From Terriglobus tenax (GTDB lineage Bacteria > Acidobacteriota > Terriglobia > Terriglobales > Acidobacteriaceae): a stretch of 64,000 bases of DNA. The notes beneath the pieces were generated by a model, which ran no database searches, was not told where the DNA came from, and saw only the letters and a list, made by a program, of their open reading frames with translations. Below, piece after piece: positions 23,509 to 33,088 of this stretch (the stretch's first letter is position 1; the number at the start of each line of letters is the position of its first letter). The stretch is taken from NCBI RefSeq assembly GCF_025685395.1, contig NZ_JAGSYA010000004.1:1364001-1428000 (forward strand), given 5' to 3'. A program made the translations under genes and the position numbers.

Positions 23509-24198
23509 ATGCAGAAATCCTGTCCGGCTGCTGTGCCGCTGCTGCTGGCCTTCGTATGTCTGTGGTGGACATACGAAGGCCAACCTCTTTGGGCGGCCCC
23601 TCTCCCCAAGATCCATACGGTCTCTCTCGGCAGTGTTCGCAAGACGACCTATACTCCCCCCGGTGCCGGCGAAGCCGTCTCTCTGCCCCTGCGTCCGCTG
23701 GTGATCGACGGCCGTCAGAAAGAATGGACCACCGGCGATCCGCATGACATTACCGACCGCAGCTTCGTGATTCGCCGCGTTCTGAAGCTGAACGATGCCC
23801 TGCCCGGAGAAGCCCCGCGGTGGACCTGGCAACCCGGCCCGTGGCTGCTGGTGGATCGCAACACAGGCCACATTACCGCGTTACACCTGCCGGACTTCGA
23901 CCCCGTTGTCTCCGACGCCATCTGGTACCGCGACTATGCCGCCTACTGTGGCCTTTCCACCACAACCCGTGGCGGTCTTTATTTTGTTGTCGCCCAGCTA
24001 AACGGCCGCAAGGCCATCGTCAGCAAAAAACTCGGCCCGTTGCCGGCGCAGCCTCTGCAACAGCCGCCGTGCAGCGGTATCGCGTGGCAGCGCGACCCGT
24101 TGCGTGTCAGCGTAACGCCCACAGGCGCGCAGCCACTCAGCTTCAACGTGCAGGGCACCGCGGCCTCACTGGTCGAAGACGACGAGGACGAGAAGTAA
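23509..24198 (+). CDS. exported protein of unknown function
   Basis: A 229-residue protein with a signal peptide (MQKSCPAAVPLLLAFVCLWW, ending near AAP). I see no catalytic motif. The body has paired aromatic segments (PRWTWQPGPWLLVDRNTG, IWYRDYAAYCGLS, GGLYFVVAQLNGRKAIV) that look beta-rich, and an acidic C-terminal tail (LVEDDEDEK). TTGCAC at 23473 and TACGCT at 23496 with a 17-base spacer would start transcription at about 23508, so the mRNA may be nearly leaderless. A 14-base perfect hairpin lies in the signal-peptide codons. Confidence 0.7.
   Translation: MQKSCPAAVPLLLAFVCLWWTYEGQPLWAAPLPKIHTVSLGSVRKTTYTPPGAGEAVSLPLRPLVIDGRQKEWTTGDPHDITDRSFVIRRVLKLNDALPGEAPRWTWQPGPWLLVDRNTGHITALHLPDFDPVVSDAIWYRDYAAYCGLSTTTRGGLYFVVAQLNGRKAIVSKKLGPLPAQPLQQPPCSGIAWQRDPLRVSVTPTGAQPLSFNVQGTAASLVEDDEDEK
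23547..23581 (+). other. perfect 14-base inverted repeat inside a coding sequence
   Basis: GGCCTTCGTATGTC at 23547-23560 and GACATACGAAGGCC at 23568-23581, with a seven-base loop, within codons 13-25 of the exported protein gene. This is stronger than expected by chance in coding DNA. Confidence 0.7.
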
Positions 24199-24232
24199 GT
24201 CCGGGGTGGCAAAGAAGGTCTACCATAACCCC

Positions 24233-24838
24233 ATGCTTTCTCTGGATGAGCTGCTCAAAGAAGCCGAGGCCGCGCACGGACACCTCTGCGCCGGACAGAT
24301 TCTGGGCGTACGCATGGCCATGCTGGCCTGTACCCGGCTGGGCATTGACGAGCCGTACGGCAAAGACCGTAAGCGGCTGGTGACCTGGGTGGAGATTGAC
24401 CGCTGCGCCACCGACGCCATCGGGGTGGTGACCGGCTGCCGCCTGGGAAAGCGCGCACTCAAGCCGGTCGACTACGGCAAGATGGCGGCGACCTTTGCCG
24501 ACCTGTCCCTGCCGCTGGGGGGCGACCGCTATAAAGCCATTCGCGTCTGTGCGCTGGAAAGCAGCAAGCAGCGGGCAAAGGACCTTTATCCCCACATTGA
24601 ACCGAAGAACACGCAGCAGATGCTGGCCTATCGCGAGATGCCCGAGGCCGACCTGTTCACGGAAGAATGGGTCTCCGTCCACCTGCCGCCGAAGGAATTT
24701 CCCGGTTACAAAGGGGAGCGCGTGGCCTGCGCCGTCTGTGGCGAAGGCATTAACTATGACCGGTTTGTTGTAAGAGATGAAAAGACCTTGTGCCGCGCCT
24801 GCGCCACTGTGGCTGAACGGTATTACCAGCCGCTTTAG
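24233..24838 (+). CDS. FmdE-family protein with C-terminal zinc finger
   Basis: A 201-residue protein. The N-terminal FmdE domain has the signature AHGHLCAGQILGVRMAM and the Cys of EIDRCATDAIGVVTGC. The C-terminal treble-clef-like finger has CAVCGEGINYDR and LCRACA. FmdE was named for formylmethanofuran dehydrogenase operons, but no such genes are here, and stand-alone FmdE proteins are of unknown role. A GTG at 24206 is an alternative start; I chose the ATG at 24233 because it directly begins the conserved domain. Its last four bases overlap the convergent transporter gene. Confidence 0.8.
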   Translation: MLSLDELLKEAEAAHGHLCAGQILGVRMAMLACTRLGIDEPYGKDRKRLVTWVEIDRCATDAIGVVTGCRLGKRALKPVDYGKMAATFADLSLPLGGDRYKAIRVCALESSKQRAKDLYPHIEPKNTQQMLAYREMPEADLFTEEWVSVHLPPKEFPGYKGERVACAVCGEGINYDRFVVRDEKTLCRACATVAERYYQPL

Positions 24839-25773
24839 TGGGCGTGCGTGTGACTGCAGCCTTCGTGCTCTTCTTCCGGCGGAGCGCAGCAGTTCTCTTC
24901 GGCGCGCGGGCAGCATTCCATCTCAAACTGAATGGTGGTGTGCGTAATGTGGAAGCCCTTGCGCAGTGAGAGGCGTATCGCATCCAGAATCCCCGTCTGG
25001 TCCTGCATGGGGACATCGCCCACCGTTACATGGCTGGCCAGGGCGTAGCTGGAGGAGCCAAGGCTCCAGACATGCAGGTCATGCACATCCTGTACCCCCG
25101 GAACATCGCGCATCGCCTCACGAACATCAGCCAGACAGAGATTCCGCGGCGTGCCTTCCAGAAGGATATTCAGCGTCTCGCGGACGATGCCGATGCTTGA
25201 CCACAGGATCATGGCCGCGATGCCCAGCGACAGTACCGGGTCAATCCACCGCAGGTTCGTCCATTCAATCGCGGCTCCGCCGACGATGACGGCGGCAGTG
25301 GAAAGTGCGTCGCCCAACATGTGCAGAAAGACCGAGCGCAGGTTCAGGTCGCGGCCGACCCGCCACAGCATCAGCGCCACCACACCATTCATGGCCACGC
25401 CCAGGGCGGCCACAATCATCATGGTTCCGGCTTCCACATCCACCGGTTTGTACAGCCGGCCAATGGCGGCAAAGCCGATCAGGATGGCTACGACGATCAG
25501 CGACAGGCCGTTCACAAACGCCGCCAGCACACCGGCGCGCTGGTAGCCAAAGGTCTTCTGATCATTAGCCGGCTTGGCCTGGAAATACACCGCGACAAAG
25601 CTGAGCAGGATGGCAAGGAAGTCGCTGGCGTTGTGTCCGGCCTCGCCCACCAGGGCCAGGGAGTGCGCCCGTATGCCGGCCCACAGCGTCGCCAGAACAT
25701 AGAGCGCCGTCAGTACGAGTGAAATCTGCAGAACGCGCTGCGTCTTTCCGGTCGGGCTGCCGTGAACATGCAT
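24835..25773 (-). CDS. cation diffusion facilitator, CzcD/ZnT type
   Basis: A 312-residue inner-membrane antiporter exporting Zn2+, Co2+ or Cd2+ against protons. It has six membrane spans with the transport-site motifs HNASD (second span) and HMLGD (fifth span). A cytoplasmic domain (GVQDVHDLHVWSLGSSSYAL) is followed by a metal-binding tail rich in Cys and His (CCPRAEENCC, GCSHTHAH). The N-terminus (MHVHGSPTG) also carries His. The start codon is the only reasonable ATG. The Cys-rich tail suggests a thiophilic metal sensor or trap. Confidence 0.93.
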   Translation of the reverse strand: MHVHGSPTGKTQRVLQISLVLTALYVLATLWAGIRAHSLALVGEAGHNASDFLAILLSFVAVYFQAKPANDQKTFGYQRAGVLAAFVNGLSLIVVAILIGFAAIGRLYKPVDVEAGTMMIVAALGVAMNGVVALMLWRVGRDLNLRSVFLHMLGDALSTAAVIVGGAAIEWTNLRWIDPVLSLGIAAMILWSSIGIVRETLNILLEGTPRNLCLADVREAMRDVPGVQDVHDLHVWSLGSSSYALASHVTVGDVPMQDQTGILDAIRLSLRKGFHITHTTIQFEMECCPRAEENCCAPPEEEHEGCSHTHAH

Positions 25774-25800
25774 TGTCTCTAGGCTACTCCAGCTATGTGT

Positions 25801-26238
25801 TTAGGCTACGCCAGCCGTCTCTCGATCGCTCGCCCTCAGACCGCTCCAGCCCTCGGCCAGAACGATGCTGTTACAGGGATTGCGCGGGTCATACTTGATG
25901 CTTACGGGCAGGTCCCAGCGGACCCGGGCAATACGGTCGCGCAGGGGAGTCACATCCTGTGCCGCCTCATACTCCACACCCGCCAGTTCGTACTTGTAGA
26001 CCAGCACATCCGGTGTCTCCTCCGGGCCGGTTGCTTCCACAATCGTGCCGTCGATCAGGCGTCCGGACTCCACCAGACGTTCCCTGCGGCGGCGCTCCAT
26101 CTCCTCGGCCGACGGCTTCCGGCGGAAAATCATCCATCCGGCCACCGCGAGTGCAGCAACGACCGCTCCCCCCGCGGCCATGACTGCCTGGGGATGGTGG
26201 AGTAGGGTCTGAACCAAAGGAAGATCGGCAAAAGGCAT
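25801..26238 (-). CDS. membrane-anchored protein of unknown function
   Basis: A 145-residue protein: one N-terminal membrane span ([18 protein letters not shown]), a basic/acidic helix ([16 protein letters not shown]), then a small beta domain ([44 protein letters not shown]) resembling the DUF3592 type of membrane-linked domain. The NPCNS..L ending is typical of that group. Function unknown. It lies 27 bases before the start of the cation-efflux gene on the same strand, so the two are probably co-transcribed. Confidence 0.72.
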   Translation of the reverse strand: MPFADLPLVQTLLHHPQAVMAAGGAVVAALAVAGWMIFRRKPSAEEMERRRRERLVESGRLIDGTIVEATGPEETPDVLVYKYELAGVEYEAAQDVTPLRDRIARVRWDLPVSIKYDPRNPCNSIVLAEGWSGLRASDRETAGVA

Positions 26239-26415
26239 TGCAAAGTACCTCAGAGTTACCTGCCGCTAGTATGCCACTCCAACGGTGCAATCTTCGCGGT
26301 TTTGCATCCGTATGACACCAATTTGATGCCCGTTTCCCCGGGATGGAAGCAGGCGGTGGCGGCGTACAATCAAGGTGTGAGCAAAACCGCTGTAACCAAA
26401 GGAAATCGCGCGCAG

Positions 26416-26985
26416 ATGGCGCACCCGATCGACCTCTCGGCCGGACGCATCCGGTCCACTACTGTCATCTGCGTGCGCCGCAATGGCCGCGTTGTCATGG
26501 CCGCCGACGGCCAGGTCACCCTGGGCTCGTCCGTTCTGAAGCACTCGGCCAAAAAGATCCGCCGCCTGTACCAGGACAAGGTTCTCGCCGGCTTTGCCGG
26601 TTCCACCGCCGACGCCTTCTCGCTCTTCAGCCGCTTCGAGTCCAAGCTGGAGCAGTTTGCCGGCAACCTGGGCCGTGCAGCCGTAGAGCTGGCCAAGGAC
26701 TGGCGTACCGACAAGATGCTGCGTCAGCTGGAAGCCCTGCTGATCGTCGCTGACCTGAACCAGACCTTCCTGCTCTCCGGCACCGGCGACGTGATTGACC
26801 CGGACGAGGGCATCTGCGCCATCGGCTCCGGCGGCAGCTACGCCCAGGCCGCAGCCCGCGCCCTGTACCAGAACACGGAACTGGACGCCCGCGAGATCGC
26901 CGAGAAAAGCATGAAGATCGCCGGTGACATCTGCATCTACACCAACCAGACATTCACGATTGAAGAGCTGAAGAGTGGCTCTTAG
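26416..26985 (+). CDS. hslV: ATP-dependent protease subunit HslV
   Basis: The proteolytic subunit of the HslVU (ClpQY) protease. The core begins [20 protein letters not shown] with the catalytic Thr about 15 residues from the chosen ATG (26416), implying a short propeptide [14 protein letters not shown] that must be removed. [14 protein letters not shown] is the usual C-terminal block. AAAGGAAA upstream serves as a ribosome binding site. Longer in-frame starts (26302, GTG 26377) would add an unconserved leader. The TAG stop lies inside a hairpin repeat; hslU follows at 80 bases. Confidence 0.93.
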   Translation: MAHPIDLSAGRIRSTTVICVRRNGRVVMAADGQVTLGSSVLKHSAKKIRRLYQDKVLAGFAGSTADAFSLFSRFESKLEQFAGNLGRAAVELAKDWRTDKMLRQLEALLIVADLNQTFLLSGTGDVIDPDEGICAIGSGGSYAQAAARALYQNTELDAREIAEKSMKIAGDICIYTNQTFTIEELKSGS

Positions 26986-27043
26986 CTTTTAGCCGTTAGC
27001 TACTAGCACCATGTTTTACGGCTTTTAGCTAACAGCTAAGAGC
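26978..27043. repeat. GCTCTTAGCT hairpin repeat between hslV and hslU
   Basis: GCTCTTAGCT at 26978-26987 pairs with AGCTAAGAGC at 27034-27043; inner AGCCGTTAGCT and AGCTAACAGCT also pair. It contains the hslV stop codon (TAG at 26983) and is related to the element at 37444-37503. Confidence 0.75.
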
Positions 27044-27065
27044 GAGCAGCCAGGAGCTGATTTTT

Positions 27066-28583
27066 ATGGCCATCTATCTTCCCGGCGCCGCCGAAGACCA
27101 GGCGCTTGCACTCGACGACCTCACGCCCCGCGAAATCGTTGCGGAGCTGGACAAGTACGTCGTCGGCCAGAAGGCCGCCAAGCGCGCCGTCGCCGTCGCC
27201 CTGCGCAACCGCATGCGCCGCCAGAAGCTGTCGCCCGATCTAGCCGACGAGATCATGCCGAAGAACATCATCATGATCGGGCCTACGGGTGTCGGCAAAA
27301 CCGAAATCGCCCGCCGCCTGGCCAAGCTGACCAACTCCCCCTTTCTCAAGGTGGAGGCCAGCAAGTTCACCGAAGTGGGCTATGTAGGCCGCGATGTCGA
27401 ATCCATCGTGCGCGACCTGGTCGAGATCGCCATCGACATGGTGCGCGAAGAGAAGCTGGAAGAGATCGAGGACAAGGCCGAGCTCGCCGCCGAAGAGCGT
27501 CTGCTCGATATCCTGCTGCCTCCCGCTCCGCCCGTCGTGCCACAGCCGTCTCCGAATACCGCCGCGACCCCGGAAGCTCACCTGGTTCTGGAAGGCACGA
27601 CGGATGGCGCGAAAGCGCCTCACTCGGCGGACGCACAGACCTCACGCGAGAAGCTGCGCCTGCAGTTCCGTGAGGGCAAGCTGGACGACCGCACCGTCGA
27701 GATCGACGTTCGTGACAAGAACGGCCCGTCGTTTGAGATCATCTCCAGCCAGGGACAGGATGAGATGGACATCAACCTGAAGGACATGATCCCCGGCTTG
27801 TTCGCTCCGCGCACCAAGAAGCGCAAGATGAAGGTGCCAGAGGCCTTCGATTACTTTGTGCAGGAAGAAGAGCAGCGCCTCATCGACATGGACCAGGTCA
27901 CGCGCCAGGCCGTCGAGCGTGTCGAAGACTCCGGCATGGTCTTCCTTGACGAAATCGACAAGATCGCCGGCCGCGAAGGCGGCCACGGCCCCGATGTCTC
28001 CCGCGAGGGCGTGCAGCGCGACATTCTGCCCATCGTCGAAGGCACGACCGTCTCGACCAAGTACGGCATGGTCTCCACCGACCACATTCTGTTCATCGCC
28101 GCTGGAGCCTTCCACGTCTCCAAGCCCAGCGACCTGATTCCGGAGCTGCAGGGCCGCTTCCCCATCCGCGTGGAACTGCAGTCGCTCACGGTCGAGGACT
28201 TCATCAAGATCCTTACCGAGCCGAAGTCGTCTTTGACCAAGCAGTACACCGCTCTGCTGGAGACCGAAGGTGTGAAGCTCGAGTTCACCCCCGAGTCCCT
28301 GCGCGAGATGGCAGAGTTCGCCTTCCGCGTAAACGAGACGACCGAGAACATCGGTGCGCGCCGCCTGCACACCATCATGGAGCGCGTTCTGGATGAGATC
28401 AGCTTCCAGGCGCCCGACCTGTTCAAGGAACCGAAGATCGAAGGCCAGCCTGAACTTCCGGTCGAGGACCGTCCCACGCTGGCTGGCCCAGTGGAAAAGG
28501 TCATCGTCATTGGCCCTGAGTATGTGAAGCAGCAGGTCGCCAGCATTGTGAAGAACGAAGACCTGAGCCGCTACATTTTGTAA
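27066..28583 (+). CDS. hslU: ATP-dependent protease ATPase subunit HslU
   Basis: A 505-residue AAA+ unfoldase that feeds substrates to HslV. Walker A is [15 protein letters not shown] (about residues 72-86), Walker [16 protein letters not shown], and GYVGRDVES is the substrate-gripping pore loop. The intermediate (I) domain contains a disordered insert rich in Pro, Ala and Thr near residues 155-185, making the protein longer than the 440-470 usual. The C-terminus EDLSRYIL matches the tail that docks into HslV to activate it. It forms an operon with hslV. Confidence 0.96.
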   Translation: MAIYLPGAAEDQALALDDLTPREIVAELDKYVVGQKAAKRAVAVALRNRMRRQKLSPDLADEIMPKNIIMIGPTGVGKTEIARRLAKLTNSPFLKVEASKFTEVGYVGRDVESIVRDLVEIAIDMVREEKLEEIEDKAELAAEERLLDILLPPAPPVVPQPSPNTAATPEAHLVLEGTTDGAKAPHSADAQTSREKLRLQFREGKLDDRTVEIDVRDKNGPSFEIISSQGQDEMDINLKDMIPGLFAPRTKKRKMKVPEAFDYFVQEEEQRLIDMDQVTRQAVERVEDSGMVFLDEIDKIAGREGGHGPDVSREGVQRDILPIVEGTTVSTKYGMVSTDHILFIAAGAFHVSKPSDLIPELQGRFPIRVELQSLTVEDFIKILTEPKSSLTKQYTALLETEGVKLEFTPESLREMAEFAFRVNETTENIGARRLHTIMERVLDEISFQAPDLFKEPKIEGQPELPVEDRPTLAGPVEKVIVIGPEYVKQQVASIVKNEDLSRYIL

Positions 28584-28640
28584 TCTCTGTGCCTCTCTGC
28601 TGCGGACAGGTATGCTGTCTGCAACAGAGAGGCATCCCCC

Positions 28641-29510
28641 ATGCATCGACTTCTGGCACTTCTTCTTCTGGCGGCAGCACTTCCCTCCATCGCGCAGAAC
28701 CGCATCACTATCCTGAACGACGCCTTCAGCAAACGGGCCGACCTGGAACAGGACTGGGGCTACTCTGCCCTGATTGAGTTCGAAGGCAAGCGCATCCTCT
28801 TCGACACGGGCGACAACATTGCCCTGTTCAAGCGCAATGTCGAACGCCTGCACGTCGATCTCTCACACCTGGATATGGTCATCCTGTCGCACGCGCACGG
28901 CGACCATACCTCCGGCCTGCGCTACGTGCTCTCGCTCAACCCGAACGTGCCCCTTTTCGTGCCAGACGACCCTTACTTCACCGGCAGCACGCTGCCCCCG
29001 GGATTTCTGACGACCGACGCGCAGCCCGACCTGCCGAAAGAGATGCGCTACTTTGGCGGCGGCAATCGTCCCGCGGGTGGCAAGGGATGGACGGCGTGGA
29101 CCGACACAAAGATGACCGCCATCAGCGGCAACACGGATATTGCACCGCATATTCACCTGATCTCGCAGGTCTCGGAGAAGCCGGCCTTTAAGGGATTGCG
29201 CGAAATTTCGCTGGTGCTCGACACACCGAACGGCCCGGTCGTGATCGTCGGCTGCTCACACCCTGGCATTGAGAACATCATGGCATCCGCGAACCTTACG
29301 CAGCCGGTCGCCATGCTCTTTGGCGGTTTGCACCTGCTGCAGGATTCCCCGGAGCAGATTCATGCCACGCTGACCACGCTGGCAGAGACCTACCATGTCC
29401 GCACCATGGCCATTGGCCACTGCAGCGGAGAGCTTGCCTTCAAACAGATACAGCAGAGATGGGCCGGACACTTCGCGTACGCCGGACTGGGCGAAACCGT
29501 CCGTTTCTAG
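28641..29510 (+). CDS. exported MBL-fold metallohydrolase
   Basis: A 289-residue metallo-beta-lactamase-fold enzyme with a signal peptide (MHRLLALLLLAAALPSIAQ). The metal motif is SHAHGDHTSG; further ligands are in VIVGCSHPGIEN and the final GHCSGE. It resembles the subgroup related to methanopterin biosynthesis (dihydropterin phosphate synthase-like MBL proteins), but the export signal argues for a periplasmic hydrolase of unknown substrate. It lies 57 bases after hslU and meets a convergent gene with no gap. Confidence 0.87.
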   Translation: MHRLLALLLLAAALPSIAQNRITILNDAFSKRADLEQDWGYSALIEFEGKRILFDTGDNIALFKRNVERLHVDLSHLDMVILSHAHGDHTSGLRYVLSLNPNVPLFVPDDPYFTGSTLPPGFLTTDAQPDLPKEMRYFGGGNRPAGGKGWTAWTDTKMTAISGNTDIAPHIHLISQVSEKPAFKGLREISLVLDTPNGPVVIVGCSHPGIENIMASANLTQPVAMLFGGLHLLQDSPEQIHATLTTLAETYHVRTMAIGHCSGELAFKQIQQRWAGHFAYAGLGETVRF

Positions 29511-30014
29511 CTACATCCTATGATAGCGGCCAGGATAGGGCGGCGGCATCGGGGTTCGGTTGCGAATGGTGTGCACCAGCAGCCAGATCAACCCGCCAAT
29601 GAAAAGAAACGGAGCCAGGGGCACCAGGATCCACAACGGGCTGGGGGAGATCACGCGGTCGCCATGCACGGTGGCCGCCGTCTCCTCGTAGCTTCCGCCA
29701 AAGGTCACCAGGTCGCCGCCCACGCTGGCTTTCTTCTTCAGCTTGATAGGCGTTCCGAAGGCGACGACATCGCCGCCAATTGATTTGTCTTCATCCACAT
29801 GCAGGCTGCCGAAGGCCATGACGATATCGCCCGTCACGCGGCCATGCACCGTTACGTCGCAGAACAGGCAGACGATATCGTCCGCCGTCTCGTCCTCGCC
29901 CACTACAACGTGGTTGCCCACGCCAACATGGTCCTCCCTGCTGTCTGCAAAGGCATCCCCTGCGGAGAAGCAGGAAAGCAGCAAAACGACGGCAAACATC
30001 ATCAGACGGTGCAT
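29511..30014 (-). CDS. exported beta-helical polymer-like membrane protein
   Basis: A 167-residue protein with a signal peptide (MHRLMMFAVVLLLSCFSAGD), a short right-handed beta-helix of repeated GD-V-FG turns (VHGRVTGDIVMAFGSLHVDE, VGGDLVTFGG), then one membrane span near the C-terminus (PLAPFLFIGGLIWLLVHTI) and a proline-rich tail. The helix repeats recall bactofilins, but the export signal and membrane anchor place it in the envelope. The start at 30014 is supported by GGAG eight bases upstream. Function not known. Confidence 0.72.
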   Translation of the reverse strand: MHRLMMFAVVLLLSCFSAGDAFADSREDHVGVGNHVVVGEDETADDIVCLFCDVTVHGRVTGDIVMAFGSLHVDEDKSIGGDVVAFGTPIKLKKKASVGGDLVTFGGSYEETAATVHGDRVISPSPLWILVPLAPFLFIGGLIWLLVHTIRNRTPMPPPYPGRYHRM

Positions 30015-30133
30015 TTTTCTCACTCCCGCGGGCGCCACCCATTTTACTGGGGTCCCGGCCGCTCGTACTAAAATTGAACTTTGGCCTGTGCGCTTTGTGT
30101 GCACAAACATGCGCCACACCCGGACATACAGAC

Positions 30134-32872
30134 ATGCCGCAGGAACTCGCAAAAGCTTACGATCCGACATCGATTGAAGAACGTTGGGCCCGCTACTGGA
30201 TTGAAGAACGTCTTTTTGACGTACCAACCCCTACCCCCGGTACGTCAGCCGACATAAAAAAGTTCGTTCAGCTTCTTCCACCGCCCAACGTCACCGGCCG
30301 CCTGCACATGGGCCACATGCTCAACCAGACGGAAATGGACATTCTGGCTCGCTGGCACCGCATGAAGGGCGAGCGTTCGCTGTGGGTTCCGGGCACCGAC
30401 CACGCCGGCATTGCCACGCAGATGATGGTGGAGCGTCAGCTTGCCGCGGAGAACACCACCCGCCAGCAGCTTGGCCGCGAGGCCTTTGAGCAGCGCGTCT
30501 GGCAGTGGAAGCAGGAGTACGGCGGAGCCATTACCGGGCAGATGCGTCGCCTGGGCGCCTCAGTCGATTGGTCGCGTGAGTACTTCACCATGGACGAGAA
30601 CCTGTCCACGGCCGTGAAGGAAGCCTTCGTCCGCCTGTATGAGCAGGGACTGATCTACCGCGGCAGTTACATCGTGAACTGGTGCCCGCAGCAGCAGACC
30701 GCCGTCAGCGATCTGGAAGTGGTTCACGAGGAGCAGGCGGGCAAGATCTACCACATCCGTTATGACCTGGCCGACGGCACAGGCTCCATCACCATCGCCA
30801 CCACGCGCCCTGAGACCATGCTGGGCGACGTGGCCGTGGCCGTGAACCCGAACGATGAGCGCTACCAGGCCATGATCGGCAGGATGCTGGTACTGCCGCT
30901 CGTTGGCCGCGAGATCCCCGTTGTTGCGGATGACTGGGCCAACCCCGAGTTCGGCACCGGCGCCGTGAAGGTAACACCCGCGCACGACCCCAATGACTTC
31001 GAGATCGGCAAGCGCCACAACCTGCCGAACCTGAACATCATGGACGAGACCGCGCACATCCTTCTGGCCGGCTCACCCTACAACGGGCTGGACCGCTACG
31101 ACGCACGCGAGAAGATTGTTGCCGATCTGGAAGCCCTGGGCAACCTGGTCGCCATCAAGGACCACAACAACTCCATTGGCCGCTGCGACCGCTGTAAAGC
31201 GATTGTGGAGCCGCGCCTGTCCATGCAGTGGTTCATCAAGATTCAGCCACTGGCCGACAAGGCCATCGCCGCCGTGGAAGAAGGCCACATCAAGTTCACG
31301 CCGGAGATGTACGCGAAAACCTACTTCGAGTGGATGCGAAACATCCACGACTGGTGCATCTCGCGTCAGCTCTGGTGGGGCCATCGCATTCCCGCATGGC
31401 ACTGCCGCCACTGCCACGAGATCACCGTGTCCCGCGAAACGCCCGCTGCCTGCAAGGCCTGCGGAGCGACGGACCTGGTGCAGGAGACCGATGTGCTGGA
31501 CACATGGTTCTCGTCCGGCCTGCTGCCCTTCACCATCTTCGGATGGCCGAAGCATGATGCGCAGCTCGAAGCCTTCTATCCCACTGAGCTTCTGGTCACC
31601 GGCTTCGACATCCTCTTCTTCTGGGTGGCCCGCATGGTCATGCTGGGTACGCACTTCATGCTCGATGTGCCGATGCCCGATGGCTCGCAGCGCACGTTGA
31701 AGGACTCCGTGCCCTTCAAGGAGGTCTACATCCACGGTCTGGTCCGCGATGCTGACCGCCAGAAGATGTCCAAGACCAAGGGCAACGTCATCAACCCGAT
31801 CGAGATCATCGAGCGCTTTGGGACCGATGCCGTGCGTTACACGCTGGCCAGCCAGGCCTCGCCCGGCACCGACATCGCCTTCAACGAGCAGCGCACCGAA
31901 GGCTACCGCGCCTTCGCCAACAAGATCTGGAACGCCGCCCGTTTCCTGTTCATGAACATTGAGAAGGCGAAGGAGGCTGGCTACAACATCCGCCTGGGTG
32001 AGAACCTTCCGGTCACCGTGCTTCCGGCAGGAACACCGCTCGAAACGCGCTGGATCTTCGCACGCCTGTCGGCCGTCAGCGCCGAAGTGGAGACCGCGCT
32101 GAACAACTATCGCTTCGACGAAGCCTCCGCCGCCGTCTATCAGTTCTTCTGGGGCGAGTTCTGCGACTGGTACCTGGAGCTGGTGAAGCTGCGCCTGAAC
32201 TTTGACCAGCCCGGCAACGCGGAGACAGCCATCACACTGGCCTCTCTGGTTGGCGTTTTTGAAGCTGCTCTGCGCCTGCTCTCACCCTTCATGCCCTTCA
32301 TTACCGAAGAGGTGTGGCATGCGCTCTATGACAACGAGCCGTATGCCAAGTCCATTGCTCTGGCACGCTACCCGCAACCCAGCGACTTCCCAGCCGAAAA
32401 GGACGCGGAAGAGAACATGGTGCTGCTGCAGGAGCTGATCGTCGCCATCCGCGGCCTGCGCAAGGATGCCAGCGTTCCGGAGAAGGAGTTCGCTCCGGTT
32501 CGCATCTTCACCGACATCAAGACCCAGGCCATCCTGGACGCCAACCGCGAGATGCTTTCGCGGCTGGCACGCGTGGACGGTGTGGAGTTCCTGGAAGGCT
32601 CGCTCAGCGGAGCCAATGTTCGCAGCACTGCGAAGTTCGATGTGGCCGTGGTCTACGAGCGCCAGGTCGACGTTGCCGCCGAAACCGAGCGCCTGACCAA
32701 GGAGATTGCCAAGCTGACCAAGGGCCTGGAAGCTGCCGCAAAACAGCTCGGGAACGAGGCCTTCGTGGCCAAGGCTCCCGCTGCCGTGGTCGATGGTCTG
32801 AAGAAGCAGCAGGCAGAGACACAGCTCCTCTACGACAAGGCCAAGACCGCGCTGGACGCACTAACGAAGTAA
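30134..32872 (+). CDS. valS: valyl-tRNA synthetase
   Basis: A 912-residue class I synthetase charging tRNA-Val. It has the HIGH-type motif PPPNVTGRLHMGHML (about residues 51-65), a CP1 editing domain (TTRPETMLGDVAVAVNPNDE), zinc-binding Cys clusters (RCDRC; CRHC...CKAC), KMSKTKGNVINP near residue 545, the anticodon-binding region, and the C-terminal coiled-coil arm (LTKEIAKLTKGLEAA). The ATG at 30134 matches the conserved N-terminus; an earlier one at 30074 adds a Cys-rich, unlikely leader. No Shine-Dalgarno is obvious at the chosen start. Confidence 0.97.
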   Translation: MPQELAKAYDPTSIEERWARYWIEERLFDVPTPTPGTSADIKKFVQLLPPPNVTGRLHMGHMLNQTEMDILARWHRMKGERSLWVPGTDHAGIATQMMVERQLAAENTTRQQLGREAFEQRVWQWKQEYGGAITGQMRRLGASVDWSREYFTMDENLSTAVKEAFVRLYEQGLIYRGSYIVNWCPQQQTAVSDLEVVHEEQAGKIYHIRYDLADGTGSITIATTRPETMLGDVAVAVNPNDERYQAMIGRMLVLPLVGREIPVVADDWANPEFGTGAVKVTPAHDPNDFEIGKRHNLPNLNIMDETAHILLAGSPYNGLDRYDAREKIVADLEALGNLVAIKDHNNSIGRCDRCKAIVEPRLSMQWFIKIQPLADKAIAAVEEGHIKFTPEMYAKTYFEWMRNIHDWCISRQLWWGHRIPAWHCRHCHEITVSRETPAACKACGATDLVQETDVLDTWFSSGLLPFTIFGWPKHDAQLEAFYPTELLVTGFDILFFWVARMVMLGTHFMLDVPMPDGSQRTLKDSVPFKEVYIHGLVRDADRQKMSKTKGNVINPIEIIERFGTDAVRYTLASQASPGTDIAFNEQRTEGYRAFANKIWNAARFLFMNIEKAKEAGYNIRLGENLPVTVLPAGTPLETRWIFARLSAVSAEVETALNNYRFDEASAAVYQFFWGEFCDWYLELVKLRLNFDQPGNAETAITLASLVGVFEAALRLLSPFMPFITEEVWHALYDNEPYAKSIALARYPQPSDFPAEKDAEENMVLLQELIVAIRGLRKDASVPEKEFAPVRIFTDIKTQAILDANREMLSRLARVDGVEFLEGSLSGANVRSTAKFDVAVVYERQVDVAAETERLTKEIAKLTKGLEAAAKQLGNEAFVAKAPAAVVDGLKKQQAETQLLYDKAKTALDALTK

Positions 32873-32907
32873 TCACTCCGGCTGTTGTTTTTGCTTTTGT
32901 TGTTCTT

Positions 32908-32982
32908 GCTTGTCATCCCGTAAGGATCTGCTTTCCCTTAGATCCCAGAAGCAGATTCCACCGCTGCGCTGCGAAACGACAA
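32908..32982. repeat. inverted pair of TTGTCAT dispersed repeats
   Basis: A forward half CTTGTCATCCCGTAAGGATC...GCTTTCCC is followed by a reverse half that reads TTGTCGTTTCGCAGCGCAGC...AATCTGCTT on the minus strand. The second half differs from the 6813 copy at a few positions only. Confidence 0.7.
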
Positions 32983-32992
32983 AAAACGACCC

Positions 32993-33025
32993 AAAAGGCC
33001 GCCCAACCGGGTGGCCTTTTCTTTT
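32993..33025 (+). terminator. rho-independent terminator after valS
   Basis: AAAAGGCCGCCC - AACC - GGGTGGCCTTTT (one G-U pair), then CTTTTC. Confidence 0.75.
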
Positions 33026-33088
33026 CCCGTGAATTTTTCCGAACGGAAGCCCTTCCTCTCCGGTCTATGTGTGTAGAAGGAACAATGC

